Origin: Rhopalosiphum padi
Lineage: Eukaryota; Arthropoda; Insecta; Hemiptera; Aphididae
Reading direction: 5' to 3'
Length of the DNA stretch: 64,000 nt
Assembly (NCBI RefSeq): GCF_020882245.1
Contig: NC_083597.1
Coordinates: 73,634,152 to 73,698,151, forward strand
The translations under genes were made by a program, and so were the position numbers. The notes beneath the pieces were generated by a model. It saw only the letters and a list, made by a program, of their open reading frames with translations. It made no database searches and was not told the origin of the DNA. Numbering within the stretch: the stretch's first letter is position 1; the number at the start of each line of letters is the position of its first letter. Below, piece by piece: positions 1-14,900 of this stretch.

Positions 1-2935
1 CATACACAAAATTTAAAATACATGCGACAGTTTTCCATGGACATTGCAGTTCATATAGTTTAATATCTAAATTCTTATAAATTAAATGCTGAAGTTAAAA
101 AAAGGAAATATTCATTTTTTTTTTAAATTGTAATTTGACTTCTACCTTTATTTTAGTAGTTTTCAAACAGAAGGGCTAAAATATTATCCATAGTAAATAT
201 TTTGAAAACATTTTTAAGCTAGATTTCTTATTATTGCAAAATATTAACACTCACGTGATACTGTCCAATTTATTATAGAATATCCAGTCTGGTTATACAA
301 GTTGACTTGGTTCACTATAAACCCAGCTTGTCTCAAGAAATATTCGTGGTTTTTTGTTTGGTTATGCTTCGTTTCGTTTTAACATATGTAAATAAAAATA
401 TACTTCTACTCTATATTATATTTGTGTATGATTGTCAATTTTTGGTTTCCATTGCCTTACTGTTTGTTAAACTACCTTATTGACTTTCAATTTACATATG
501 AAATCCAATAGGTAATTGAAAAAAACGAAAAGATAGTTTTGCAAAAAATATTGTTTTTGTTCATTGGTTTTACATTAGACTTAATGCCTTATAAATTATA
601 ATAATTTAATATTTTAATATTTTAAACTGAAGTAATAGACAGACATAAAAATTGCATATATATTTAAATATTTATTGACAAATACTTTTTATTTCTACTT
701 CAATTTAAATATTAAATAAGAATAGTTAATACACTATTAGTTTTATATCAAAACAGTCAATATTTTCAAAAAAATATTCCCAAAGATAATTGTAATTTAA
801 AACTTTAGAATCATTAGAAAATCGAAATTTAATACTGTTGTAACAACTAACAACACACAAAAAAGAGAAGTAAGTAAAAATATTATAATTATAAATAAAA
901 ATGAAAACAGAAAATCATAATATAAAAAGTTTTAAAAAAAAATTACAAACATTTATGTAAGGGTAACCAGTAAATTTGGCGAAACCTATACGGCGTAACA
1001 ATTTAATTAAAAATAATACATTTTTAAATTAAAATTTTTTTATCTCAAAATAATTAAATAAGATAATAAATAAGATTATTATTATAGTTAAGTGTTATAT
1101 TCCAAATCATATATAATTTTTAAAATATTTAAATATGTATTATTTAATATTTATTTTTATTTATATATTATTAAGAGTTTTCTAAATAATAATTTAATAC
1201 AAAATGTAAAAAAATTAAAATAATTAAAACTATATCGAAAAAGTTACATTAATATACATTAAAAATATACTCAAAAGTTAATGTTTTATGCCAAACTTTT
1301 TAAGTGTAGTATTATGTTTTGGTTTAATAATTGTACATCTTATTTTTTGTTTTTTCTGTGGTTGTTTCCCATTTTAATTTCTACTTATCTTTTTTACCAG
1401 CCTCAACGTGTGCCACTTTAATTTATCTAATCCAACTTCCTTTTGTAGACATTGAAACATCTTCCATATCGATATATTATATTGACAAATTTCTTTTGAA
1501 AACCATTATACTTATATATATATACGATCTAAAATTGTAACAAACGGAAATCAAATTATTGTTATTTGTACTTATCTGTCAATCTTTTAAGTTTTTAGAC
1601 TTTATACAGTGTCCAAAAATCATTGTTACAGTGACTATAATCATAGTAATAATCTTATTTATTAATTTATTATCTTATAAATCTAAAAAACTAATAAATA
1701 GTTTCACTGATAATATATCCGTCTGTAAATATGGTAACACATGTTTTGGTTTAAAATCAGCATATATAAATAAAATTGAATATAAATATTAAATACAGAT
1801 AAATGATAAATTACAATTAATTCAATTAATATTATATTTATATGGTTTTATTAACCATTATTTAGCAAATAATAAATTGATCACAAAGTTTATAATCTTC
1901 CAAAAACTGCTTAGCCTGACACGTCATAACCCAAACAATATTTACATAAAACTTATAGCCAAAAATACTAACTTAATAAATTAGTTTTATAGACATTGAA
2001 GTTTAGGTTTTAGTGAACAATTTAATTTCAAACCTTAACATAGTAAGAGAAACCATCAACCAACCACATAACACGTTTAGTATAATCTTGTTGACAAACA
2101 AAACAAAGATATTTAGGGACAGGACAATCTTCTTAATAAACGTTTAAACGCTGCATATGTAGGTAGTTTGAAACGTGATTTCATTAATTTTGACTAGACA
2201 TAATATATTACCAATTTAAATACCATATCAAAATATATACCATGCACTTTTAAAATACTCTACAGTATGATTATAATTGGATTTTTATAATTCATATTCA
2301 TACATTTACTTTTTTAGTAGTGTATAATATTATTCAATTATAATTAATTATTTATGCGAAACAACAAATACAATATCAACGTCCTATTAAAAAAGTCAAC
2401 TATCTTAAAATGTTAGATAAAGAGGTATAGTAATGACCAGACTTTTTTGTTGTTCGTGCATTTAAAACGAGTAAAATACAAAAATTTCTAAAAAATAAAA
2501 TTTCGGTTAACTGATATGAACATCAACTTTTCAGAAAAAAAGACCTGGAATATTTTAATAATTATATCACATGTATCGCATTATTTAAAAAAAACATAAA
2601 CTTAAAAGTAATTTGATATAAAACAGTTATCAATGTTTTGACAGAAATGTCACATATTTCAATTTAATGATATGAATTGTATATACATAATACATATACA
2701 CAAAGCCTTACCTGGGGGTTCAACCCCCCTCAACATTTTTTTCTGGGTATGACCTTGCATTATACTCATAAGTATACACATACATCTATATTTATATAAA
2801 TATACAGTACAACATAAAACCTTCAGTTATCCCTTTTGCATGGTCCCAGATAACATTAATATTTTATTTTTACAAATTAAGTGTATTATTTTTTACCTAA
2901 TACAAAATTAATTATTTTTATTGAAATCATTTTAG
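1..2935. other. AT-rich stretch, presumed intron of the channel gene
   Basis: Very AT-rich sequence with many homopolymer runs. I find no exon with convincing protein similarity here. Because the exon that follows (2936) starts inside a codon after a 3' splice site, this stretch is most likely intron of the channel gene. The missing signal peptide, ligand-binding domain and Cys-loop exons must then lie before the window. Short open frames (for example 1331-1540) look like chance frames rich in Phe, Ile, Leu and Tyr. A small palindrome of G and C runs near 2713-2730 may be a transposon scrap. Confidence 0.5.
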
Positions 2936-5900
2936 TTTCAAAAACTATTGAAGAACTTCGATTGGAGTGGAAAAATACAGATCCTGTACTAATGGCCAAA
3001 GGATTGAGAATGCCACAATTTGAAATTGTAAATATCGTGCCTTCCGACTGTCAAGAATCTTTTCAAATAGGTACGTACTAGATATTCTTTGTTATTATAA
3101 AATGTAATTTATATAAGTAAATTAATAGACAGTAATTTATATTAAATTATACAATTTATCAAATATTTTTGATTCTTTTTTTTTTAATAACAGTTATTCA
3201 AAATCTAATTTTTGGAATTTTTGAATCCTTAATATATTTTGTAAGTATCGTGTGGAGTTACAAACTTCAGTTTTTCAAATGAAAACCCCCTATTGGCTCT
3301 ATAATTTTTTAGTTATTTTGTGTAATTACTACTATAATAAGGTGCATAATAAAATTGGCATTAGAAGATATGGGGTCTTAAAATGTTAGTGATTAATATT
3401 AATAATTTATAAAAATGATCCAATTATAGTAAATACTAGATCTAAAACACTTCTTAAGTAGTACAAAAAATCTTAATAATTTTAAAATATATTAAAAAGT
3501 CTAAAAATCAGAATTTAAATACATTTATTTTTTAATGACAAAATGGAAATGAGCATGCTTGATATTTAAAAAAAATGCTAAAATAACATTCTGCAGGTTT
3601 CAACTAGGTATGTAGTTAGGTATCGAGAAAATGATATTAATCTTAAAAGTTTTATCCTTGTCATTTGTGTTTTGTAATACAAATTTAAATAATAACTTGT
3701 ATCCCGTTTTTATGCAAATTTAGGCAATATTTAACCAAATTAAACATCCTTTTGACAGACCATTTTCGGTTTAACCATTATCCGTACATTTTCTTTTAAA
3801 TAATATTAACAATTATCACTGACAATTAGGACTTTGTTTTCGTTTAACGCGTTGTTATTCAGGAGTGTAGTCTTAGAATAATATCGTCGGATCACATTTA
3901 TATAATATAAGCGGTGACGCAACTAAGCATGAAGGGTTGTATTCCTGGCCCCCGAAATATAGGATTATTTTCACGAATTCTACGTAAATATACGTAATAC
4001 ATAGTTACATAATTTTTATTGTAATTTTAGACAACATATCTTGAACATTTACTTCACCTAGATTTTACTCATTAAACCTAAATTGTTTTCAAGAAACTTT
4101 TTTCAAAAATCATATGGAGGGACCCACAAAAAATAAAATGAACCTTGGTTGTACCAATGAATATAGAGATAGCAAAAATAGTAATAAACACATACAAAGG
4201 ACATAGAATAATTTATAAAGTATCTAAATTCTATAGATATTAATAAACTTCATATTTTGACATACTTATATTAAAAATAAAAATAAATAGCATATTTGTA
4301 CTAAGGATGGAAACACGGAGATGTTTTTATTTTTATAAAATTCATAATTTACCTAGAATTGAATTTTTTTTTTTTTAGCAAAAAATTAAATATATTTCTC
4401 ATATGGCACAAAAATAATGAAAAACTAATAAATTCATAAACTACATTATAATCCGGAAAAAGATGATAACATTTATTTTAATAAAATATGACTGCAGCAA
4501 ACAATTTTATTACAATTTTAGAACATACCAAAATAAGTAAAAACAAAATCAATCTTTTTGTTAAATGTACAATATTATATACCAAATGTTTAATCAATTT
4601 GGAAACTTTTACTTACTATGTGCATATTTTAATACCCACATGAAGTAATAACAAATAACACTGCTGTACATTTATTTATTTATAATGTAGAATAATAAAC
4701 ATATTAATAATATCATATTATCGTTTATTAGTCTCAATTAGTCTAATGACCGTTCCCAAATTTATTGAACGCCCTGTATAATAATCATTTTAATTAAACA
4801 AAAATTGATATTATGTTTAAGCCGTTTAAGGTATGATTTGATAAAAACATACGATTGTTACGTTTATTTGAATCAGTCACAAAAATAATTTTATTTTAAA
4901 TTTACTTTTTTAAGATAAAACATTTTGTTTAACCATTTGGTCAAAGTTTTAAATTAGGTACACGTTGACTTTTCATAAATATGGCAACTATAAAGTGAAT
5001 TTACAAAAAAAATGTAATATACATAATATGTTTTGTGTATACAAAAAACTAAAAGAACCTAAATCATACATTACCATCTTCGCAGTTTACGTTAAAACTT
5101 AAAACTAAGTCTGCTGAACAGTAATAATTAATATTATAGCATAAGAGCCCCTCTAAGCCGTTCTGTTGTATTTTGCTTTTTTAAATAGAAAAATCAGTAC
5201 AAAAGCCTTTTTGCAATTCAACGTGTTCTTTACATTTAAATAAGCATAAAACCCATATTTGTATAGCATGCATTTGCACGTGTATAAAAAATATTGAATT
5301 AACTGGGGTTTTTATACAAAAAAAAATTAAACCCATAAAATAAAAGAGATGTTAAAAAGCTGATGTCTAGCGTTCGAAATGCAAACTTTATTTGTACTAT
5401 TATATAATAATTTATAAGCTGCAACAGCGGAATGTAGTTCTATAGAGTAACGCGTGACCAGAAAAAAATGTATAAAACCTTCTATTTATTTGATAATAAA
5501 TGTAGCAATTTAAAAGTTGCATAATTTTGGAAGATAATAATATACAAATCGTAGACGGTATACATTATTTTGTGTACAATTTAAAACATCACTGTATAAA
5601 AGGTTCGTTCTAGAACTATGTACACATAAGTCATAACCGTACAAGAGCACATATTGTTTTTTTTCTTATTTACTGTAGTAACGCTTCGTTTCAGTGTACA
5701 TTTGTTAATAATTTTGTGTAGGAAGACATCATCACACACTCCTTCTTAACCAAACAGTTTAATATAACCATATTAATTTCGGAGCAAACGTTAATTAAGA
5801 CGAATAATTTTATTCAAAATTAAATTACAGATAAATAGTAACTACACATTACGATCATCAAATGAACTTAAATACGTGTATACACAATACGCTAAGGGTC

Positions 5901-8900
5901 GCCCATTATTCATGTTAAGTCTCTTGGGCATTATCTCTCAGCATTTCACTAATAGCAACAGGGACGTTCGTGTTTAAATACATTTTATAGCCGACTATGC
6001 TACGGTCGGGTTACCTGATAGTTTTCACACGAATATTCCAGAAGAAATCGCAGCGAAGAATATAATATTATATTATATATTGTATACAAGATTAGTAAGG
6101 GAAAACTTTTTTGTTACGAAGCACGAACACAAAAAAAAAATTGAAAAGCCGCAAAGACGTTTTATTCGACACGTTTATGACATGTGTATGAAAAATAGAC
6201 TTATCGTTTCAATAAATTTTTTATTTTTGTTCTTAGTCTCAATTCTCTTGTCTCCTATATCATGCGGTAACTATGTATGATCCGCGTAATGATATATAAT
6301 ATATTATTAAAAAAACAATTTTTGTACGTAGACGTTACTTTTTTTAGTGTTTGAACAGCACATACATAAATCCATCAATTCCGAAACTTTTAACTCGCCG
6401 TTATTCCAATGATAAACGGTACAACATTTGGCTGTTTTAAGATTCAGAATTTTGTATGTAAAAATTTAAAATAATGACTGACGTCAAAGCACGTCGTACC
6501 TGCTGAAAATGAAATAAAATTCAACGTTTTTTCTAATTATTAAAAACAATTTTAAATTACTTAATATATATGTATCACGTTGTGCTAACCTCAGGACATT
6601 CGTTGGAGAAAAAAATGTACCTATATAAACTTCAATTTTTAACACGAGAAACGAGAAGTCCATTAACTAAAAATAATAATTATTTGCCTTATGTTTTTTT
6701 AAATACTTAAGGGCACAGCGCAGCATTTCGAAATATTGTTATACGAAAAAATATCAACACAGGTCATGTTTATAGAGATAAATTCAAAATATAATTAACC
6801 TACCTATGGTATCTACTCGTATACATATAAAAAGTATATTTTTAAAATTATAAAAAAACATTCAAGTAACCATTTAATTTTGATCGGCACCTGAATTATT
6901 CAAGTAAATTATAAAACGCATAATAAATATTACATACCGCATGTGCGTCAGCGTGATTTATTTACTACATAAACCCAAGGTTACTTTTAACAATTTCAAC
7001 TTTAATTGTATTTTTATTTTATTTTGTTTACGTTAGCCTTATGAAAATTATAATGGTTATATATTTTTTATTATCATTCTTATACATTTTACATTCTTTA
7101 ATATTATAGGAACAGTACGTTAACAAGGTGAGCTTTTGATTTTTAGGTACATTTTGTTTATTTTCTTAATCTACAAGAACAAAATAGTAAATACCCTCTC
7201 ATAAATAATAATATGGGTGAACCAACAGTCATCAAACAAACATTATATTACTATATTATATTGTATGCATCTATATTTGGAATGTTAGTAGTATAGTGAG
7301 TAAAAAAACTGTTTATTTTGACAGTGTCATACTTCTTATTTCTTAACTATCTGATATTCTTGGAGTGATCGTTGTGCAGGACACTGCTATTGTTACCGCA
7401 ATTACTCATTTGATGTCTTAGCACGTTTCTGATTAGCATGAGGTGACTGTTAGAAGATATATAGTCAATAAACAAATACTACGACGAGCAATAGTCTTAC
7501 AGAAAGGGTGAATAGCCAGTCCATCACTGTATTTAAACTAGTTATATCAATGACGTATGGTGACGTGATGTTATTAATAAAATATCTATTATGGAAATAC
7601 TATATGGTGTCCTATAAAATGTACTATTCAGCGGAAAACGGAAAAAACATGTTATGTTTCTTCAATGGCGGTGCAAGGATTTTTTCTCTAATATGGCCAA
7701 TAGGAGGTTAACAATTATAAGGTAAGGCAATAAAAAATTAAAAATGAGTATAATATAATGTCTAAGGTTAGGCTAGTGGTAGGACCAGGCATTTTCAAGT
7801 AGGGCCATGGCCCTACCTTACCCGTTCCTGGCGCCACCACTGTGTTTCTTTTACCATTTAACCTCCTTATTTCTAAGAATGCAAACGTACTCAAACATAC
7901 ACCATATGCTAATTATATAACTATATTAATGCATTGAAATAATGTATTAAATATACTAACTGTATTTTGGGTTTACTACATTCTTATATGATTAGTTCAA
8001 TACTATAACGTAATAATTTATAATATTCTACGTATTATAGTATTACCGAAAACACGGAGCATCTTTAATAGTTTTATAAGCAGCTAAAAATATATTATCT
8101 TAAAATTAAAAATAAACTATTCGGATATTGTTAATATAACTACCCATCAAACATTTGATAATAATCATTAGTGATGGCCAACGATATAATTTTCAATATC
8201 GATATCGTATTTTTTTCCCCGATATCGTATTGCGATATCGGAAAAATACCGATATCGATATCGAAGCATACTAAAACATTAAAAGTATAGAATACATACT
8301 ATATTATATTATGTTATGTGGTGAGTTATTTCTTTGGAACATATTAATATCGCCTCGTATCATAATCTACGTTAATCTACGTTAATCTACTTTTACAGAT
8401 ATAATAAAATAAGATAAAATATTATTTTATTTTATACTGTTTGCTCAGTTTAATGTTTAATCATCCGTAAAACCGCAAAATTCCGAGCCCCGATTAATCA
8501 CACCGATATCGCAATATTTTCGATAATTATTTTTAGATATCGATATCGAAATTATTAAGAAAAAACCCACGATATCGATATCGTTGGCCAACACTAATAA
8601 TCATACGTCTTTCCCTACAGTATACTATCATATACGTATATATATATATATATATATATATTATTATGAATTCTACTTTCAATATTTCAACATTTCTTTT
8701 TAAGTGATCAAGAAAAGTTTATTTGAATTGTTTATATTTGAGAATTAATTTGAACATTTTTTTATTTATTTATTTTAATCAATACATTTTTCTTGTACGT
8801 TGTTAATAATGAATCATTAAAATAAATAAATAAATAAATGCAATATGAATTTGAAAATAAAAAATAAAAATTGATGATTTGTTCGGTCGTAGAAACACAT

Positions 8901-11900
8901 TTTCAATTAAAACTAATATTAATTATTTTTTTATTTTAATGAAAGGGTTTATTTTTAATAATGATAGAATTATACTGTTAAGTATAACAAATAATAATAA
9001 AAAATTAAAACTGTTAGAGTGCAAAAAGTTTCAAGAGGTAGTTCATGAATTCAATATAAATAAAATAACTCAAATCAAAATAATGCATCATAAAATCCGG
9101 TTGTTTTAGTACTAATTATACCTTTTTTATCGCACAATAAGTAAATTTTATGATATTCTGTTTTTTTTCAAAATGTTATCTTTCAACCTTCGGGATTTTA
9201 TAACCTGTTATTAAACCATATTATTGTTTGGCAATTTTTCTATGCAATAGCAGCTAATAAAATAAGAAAAAAGAAAATTTCACACATAAATATTGAGTAT
9301 ATAATTGTAATTGATTTATACTAAGCATATATAATACCATAATATTACACAATACTAGTTGTCCTGTGCTCTTCGTTGCCCTTTAAATTACGCTTCTTAT
9401 CATAAAATAGTTATTATTATAAAAGTCTTATGTGGTTCAAACTTTGTTCGGACTTTGGTTCATTCTTTATACTCGTCGTTCACAGACTATATACCGTTCT
9501 TTTTATGTATGTATTTGCCGATTATTTAAAAAAAAGGAATTACTCGATTGTTAATATTAACTTATAGCATCAGAAATGAGCTTAAAACCTTATCTGCACG
9601 AACGAAAGCATGATTATGCTACATTGTTGTATCTCTGTTTTAGTATACTTATAAGTTGCAAATTATAACTGGCAAATTGTTTACTTTTTTTATACATTTT
9701 TGTAGTTATTAGTATTATTTTAAAATAAGCTGATAAAATCAAAGATAATACAATATTGACAATTCTTCTAGTTGTAACTTGACTTCACCAAGGAAAAAGT
9801 TTTAAAATTTTTTTATAATACCTATTTAAATTTTATTTTCCTGAACAGATGGTGTCACTAGTATATTCATATTTTCTCGTTCAATATTTCGTGGATGAGT
9901 TGGACAATAAAACTATGCTTTGTAGAAAAATCTTATGATAATTGGATGAGTGATTCCCGAGATCATTATTGGTATCTTATAGATTCTCACATGTGTTATT
10001 TAAGACATATCCATGTCAACATTTTCTAGAATCCGGATTTATCGTCACTTATTGGATTTAGTTGTAAATCTAAACCATCCGGGTACCCGCTCAAACACAC
10101 ACAAACGTTTTTATCAAAATTTGTCCAACCATAAGAAAAGTTCAGTGACATATACACATACAAAATAATTATACATATATATATAAAGATAAATGTTATA
10201 CTAACTAAATAATTAACAGAAAATACAATATTGTTGAAGAAATTACTTAACAATATTTTTGAAAAGTAAATAATTTACCTGTTTTACTATTTTAAATATA
10301 TTGTATCATTAGTATTTTTATTTTAATAACAACACATTTAAATAAATAAGTATTTGAAAGTTCAAATAACCAGAGTAGTGGGATACACATATAGGTCCAC
10401 ACCACTCCGCTCATCATAGCTTTGAATAGGTACTTATAAATGTATAACCAATTACCTACTAGTTCAAAATTCGATCTTTATATTTCAAAATACTCAGAAA
10501 AATATTCAACTTAGGTATATAAAAATAAAAATGCTAGTTTTCTCTTGAATAAATAATAACTTAAAACTGATAACGATCAAAATTATCGTTCATTTTTTAA
10601 AAATAGTAACTTTAAATTATGTAAAATAAATATTTACATAATGTTTGTACAATTCAAGATAATGAATGTTTAATATTAAAATAATTGCTTAGAATATAAT
10701 ATACAATAGTACTTGTACTTCCAATTATCAATCTGCGAATGAAAAAATAACTCGTTAACCCATCAAAGATCTAATGTACATAATCACTAATGGTAAAGTT
10801 CGAATCTCGTCTGCGTATTATAATATATCTCGCGGCAAGAAATAATAAAAACGAATCGGCTGACTTGTTTTAAGAATAGATGGTACTTATTGTCACCTTA
10901 ATTAACTAATCGAATGCCATTGTAAAATCAATATATTTTTCGCTTTTCCAGATTCTATAAATCTGTTATTCTTTCTTTTCTTTTTTATTGTTGTCTTGTC
11001 ATCTTTCTCTTCCTGTTCATAATACTAAGAGATACCCATCAGTATAATAGAAAATATCCTCGGTCAAAAGGCTAGAACACATTCGAAACAGTTGATGGAA
11101 AGTGTTATAGAGTATATAAAATATGCGCTCTCATTTACAGAGAAAATTAAGATTTCCGGAGAAACGAAATAATCTTAGTGTAACGTACAACTATAATATA
11201 ATTATAAATGCTTTTCCACGGCAGGCGATTTAATATATTACTACACGAACATTCTCCAATATAAAGTGCCGTGGAAAAGCAGACTCGACTTGATCTAGGC
11301 GACGCACTTAATACCATAGTCATTTTGCTATATGTTTAGTTATACGATAGGGAGTCCACCAATTAATCAATCTCTTGCGGATTTCTTCTGTCAGGACTTG
11401 GAGTCGTGGACAAAATAACAAATGAAGCCACTACAAGCTTAATTATATACAAGGAGATTCATTGAGCATACTTAAACTACATTCCCCCCCCCACCACGTT
11501 AATAATGTATTTAAATCTGATTATTTTAAAATGTACATTGTACCAACTTAAAAAAACAATTATTATTATAATTAGATTTCTATGTCGTCTTCAATGTATT
11601 ATATGAGCATAATTTTTTTTTATTTAGTTTCTGAGCGGAGCAAATATTTATTGATTTTACAATAGTGTAGTTTTTATTTTTATAAGTCATCAATTTTTAA
11701 TTTCAAGGGTGGTCTCTTGAAGTAAATTAAATCTAGTTTTACTTTAAAGGAATCAAAATTAAAAATTACAAGTATACACTTTTCAAAATAACAAGAAAAA
11801 ACAGGTATTTAAAAAATACCTACAATTTTGTTTTTTTTTGTGTAAGATACTTTAGACGCTTCAATTTTCACCAGATGTTTATGTTAGTATTTCCTACGCA

Positions 11901-14900
11901 TAGTATAAAGTACAAAATATTTTCACTCTTTTTGAGCTATTTATATATATTTTAAATTTTCCTTTTTGTTTTATATATAGGTAAGGTGTGTTTATAAAAA
12001 TAATTAAAAATGTGAAATAAAGTACCTCATAAGTTATTCATTTACCAATACAAAAATATCAAAAATTAATAATCACAATATATTTTTTTAATAAGTGTTT
12101 AATTCAGAATTTCGACGTAAAATCTCAAAAATTTTGATATTGTTTTGTAATTAGAAATTCATAAAAAACTTCTATTCATATGTTATATCTAAGATTTGAA
12201 ATTTTAAAATAAGGTTATTCATAAGTTTTTTATTTATAGTACAAAAACAAAATTTATAGAAAAATTATATTATTTTTTTTAAGAGCCGGTTGAATTTCAA
12301 ATTATGACGACTTTTGGGTATTGATTTATAAAATAACTACTATTGCTCCTCAAAAGATTTTCGATACTTTATAGTTTATTGTAATAACCATGGGTACTTG
12401 AAATTTTCACCAGATGTTCATATAATTATTTTCTATTTATAGACATTTGAAATTTGAAAATGTTTTTTTAATTGTATTTCTATAAATTTTGATAAATAAA
12501 CCTTTCACTCGATCATACAGCATCAGCCATCAGGAATATAAGATCCGGCATAAGTTGTTCTTATACATTTATTAAAATATTTAAAATACATTAGTGGAAT
12601 TTATTTTTTTTAGCTTTTTAAGTTCAAATCTTGACAAAATTCGTCAAAATCACGGAGAAAATTTACAAGTTGTTTTGCAGTTTGAAAATATATAAAATAT
12701 TCAATTTTTTAGCCTTGGCTTGAAAATTTAATACAATGTCCCTCATAAGTAATTCATACTGAAATAAAAAAAAATCTTGAAAATATGTGTATAAACATAA
12801 TTTTTATTTATACACATTTAAAGTTCAAATTTTAACGAAATTATATATTTTAAGTTTAAACTATGAATATATCATTATTTTGCTGTGATTCATAAACATT
12901 ACTCGAGAGGGCATTCAATTTTTACGTATATTTTTATATTTTATACTTTCAATGACATTTTCAATTACGATGTTTTCAATAAAAATTCAAACCTATTCTT
13001 TATGTAAGATTAATATCAAAAAACATAACATGAAATATACTTACCGATATAGCCGATATAAGTTGATAGACCGTCTCCGCTCACAATTGTTTTTCGTACA
13101 CAATGATTGAATTCAAATTTAACACATCCATTAATGTGATCCACTTAATGTAAAACAGCACGATACCCAATTGCAAACCTTTTTTAAATTAATTACCATC
13201 TATTTGTATTATAAGTTATTAAAAAGATGTTTTTTTGAAAATTTTGATTTATCATTCTAAATTTGAACCAGTGATTTCTGAGTTACCTATATATTAGGGA
13301 TTAAAATAGTCCAATATTATAGCCTATAGGTATAGAAGTTTAGATAATTTAAGGCTAAAATAAGTTATACAGTATGATAATTAATAATTAATGTTAATTC
13401 TTTAACATTTTACATTATTTAAAATGATCGATGTAATAAATTCTACACTAAATGTCTAAATGTTACTTTTATTTTATAATGTATGAAAAATAAATATTTT
13501 AATTCTTAAGACATACATTTTAATAACTACTTTAAATTTGAATTTATACTTATCAACAGCGTATTTCAATGATATACCTACTGTAAAAAAGTGGTTTCTC
13601 ACTTTAAAAATATAAGTTTGCATTATATCGTAAGAAACAGCTTTACAATGACATCTACAAAAAAAAATCTAAGGATGAGAGATAAGCATAATTGATGAAT
13701 CCTGTACATAAAATAAACACCTCGGGTGACATGTTAACGGTATATATGGTGCTCAGTGATAAATCCATCCATGTATAGTGGTATTATTTATAATTATGCG
13801 TATTTCTAGATTACCAAAACACTTGCACCTGATAACATAGTTGCTATAAGAGATGGCAAGATATCTCACCCTCAAGGTTTATGGAAGTAAAGCACACTAG
13901 ATTGCAAAATTATATTTCCAACGAGAAGTACCTTAATCTATTAAGGCTATAGCACCCCTAGAATTTCGTGGTTCATTATGACTATGAGTATGTTTCTATG
14001 AAAAAATTACTCGTAATCACAATCATCGAACAGGCGTGCATCAAATTTAAATTCCAAAAATGTTTGATGAATTAAAATATATTACTATGAATAATTATAA
14101 AATATATTATATTAAATTATTATAAATAATATTAATACAATATTGTATCCCATGCATAGGTCATTCACAGTTCCCTGAATATTACAATATTCAATTACAT
14201 GGTATAGCGTTAATTCGTCAAAACAATTATTGTTGCCTGTCATATACACATTTAAATATTACAGCCTAGACTCCTGCAGATAGTGTAGTGGACTATATAA
14301 TTATGGATAACGTCGTAGGTACCTATTATAGATTTTGACTTATTTTAAATTATTTAACTATACAATTCAGATAACACTGAAAATTGGTTATCATTTTGTA
14401 ATAATAATATTCAAAATTTTAAAACTACAAAATGTATTGTAAGTCAAACTTAAATAACTTTAAAAATCAAAATATAAAAAAAAAAGATTAAGTCCTGATT
14501 ATGTGTACCGTTATATGTTATATTTACCGTTCGTGAAATGTATTGTATAACTGCACTCATCACAATTTTTAACAATTTAACTTCTACACTTCATCATTTG
14601 TTTTTTAAATGATTTAATGTGGATCAGTATCGCGTGAAATTTCTTACTGAAACCTATATAGAGTATAAAAATAAAATATCCATTGCAGTGCAGGTAGTAT
14701 ACTATACTACAATATTTTATAACGATTTGTAAAACGGTTAATATCGAAAACTGACGCGGATATAGATTATTTCAAAAATAAATAATAGATACCTAATACA
14801 AGCGATGTATACTATATTATACTATACTGCAGAATTAATGATTGACTAAGCATACTAAGCATACTCAGCCATATTTTAGTATCTGAGCGGAGCGATGAAT

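Noticed and set aside
6080..6280. 66-codon frame with a hydrophobic C-terminus, suggestive of a small membrane protein
   Set aside because: Lies inside a large intron, has no start context or homologue, and its hydrophobicity comes from TTT/TTA-rich DNA.
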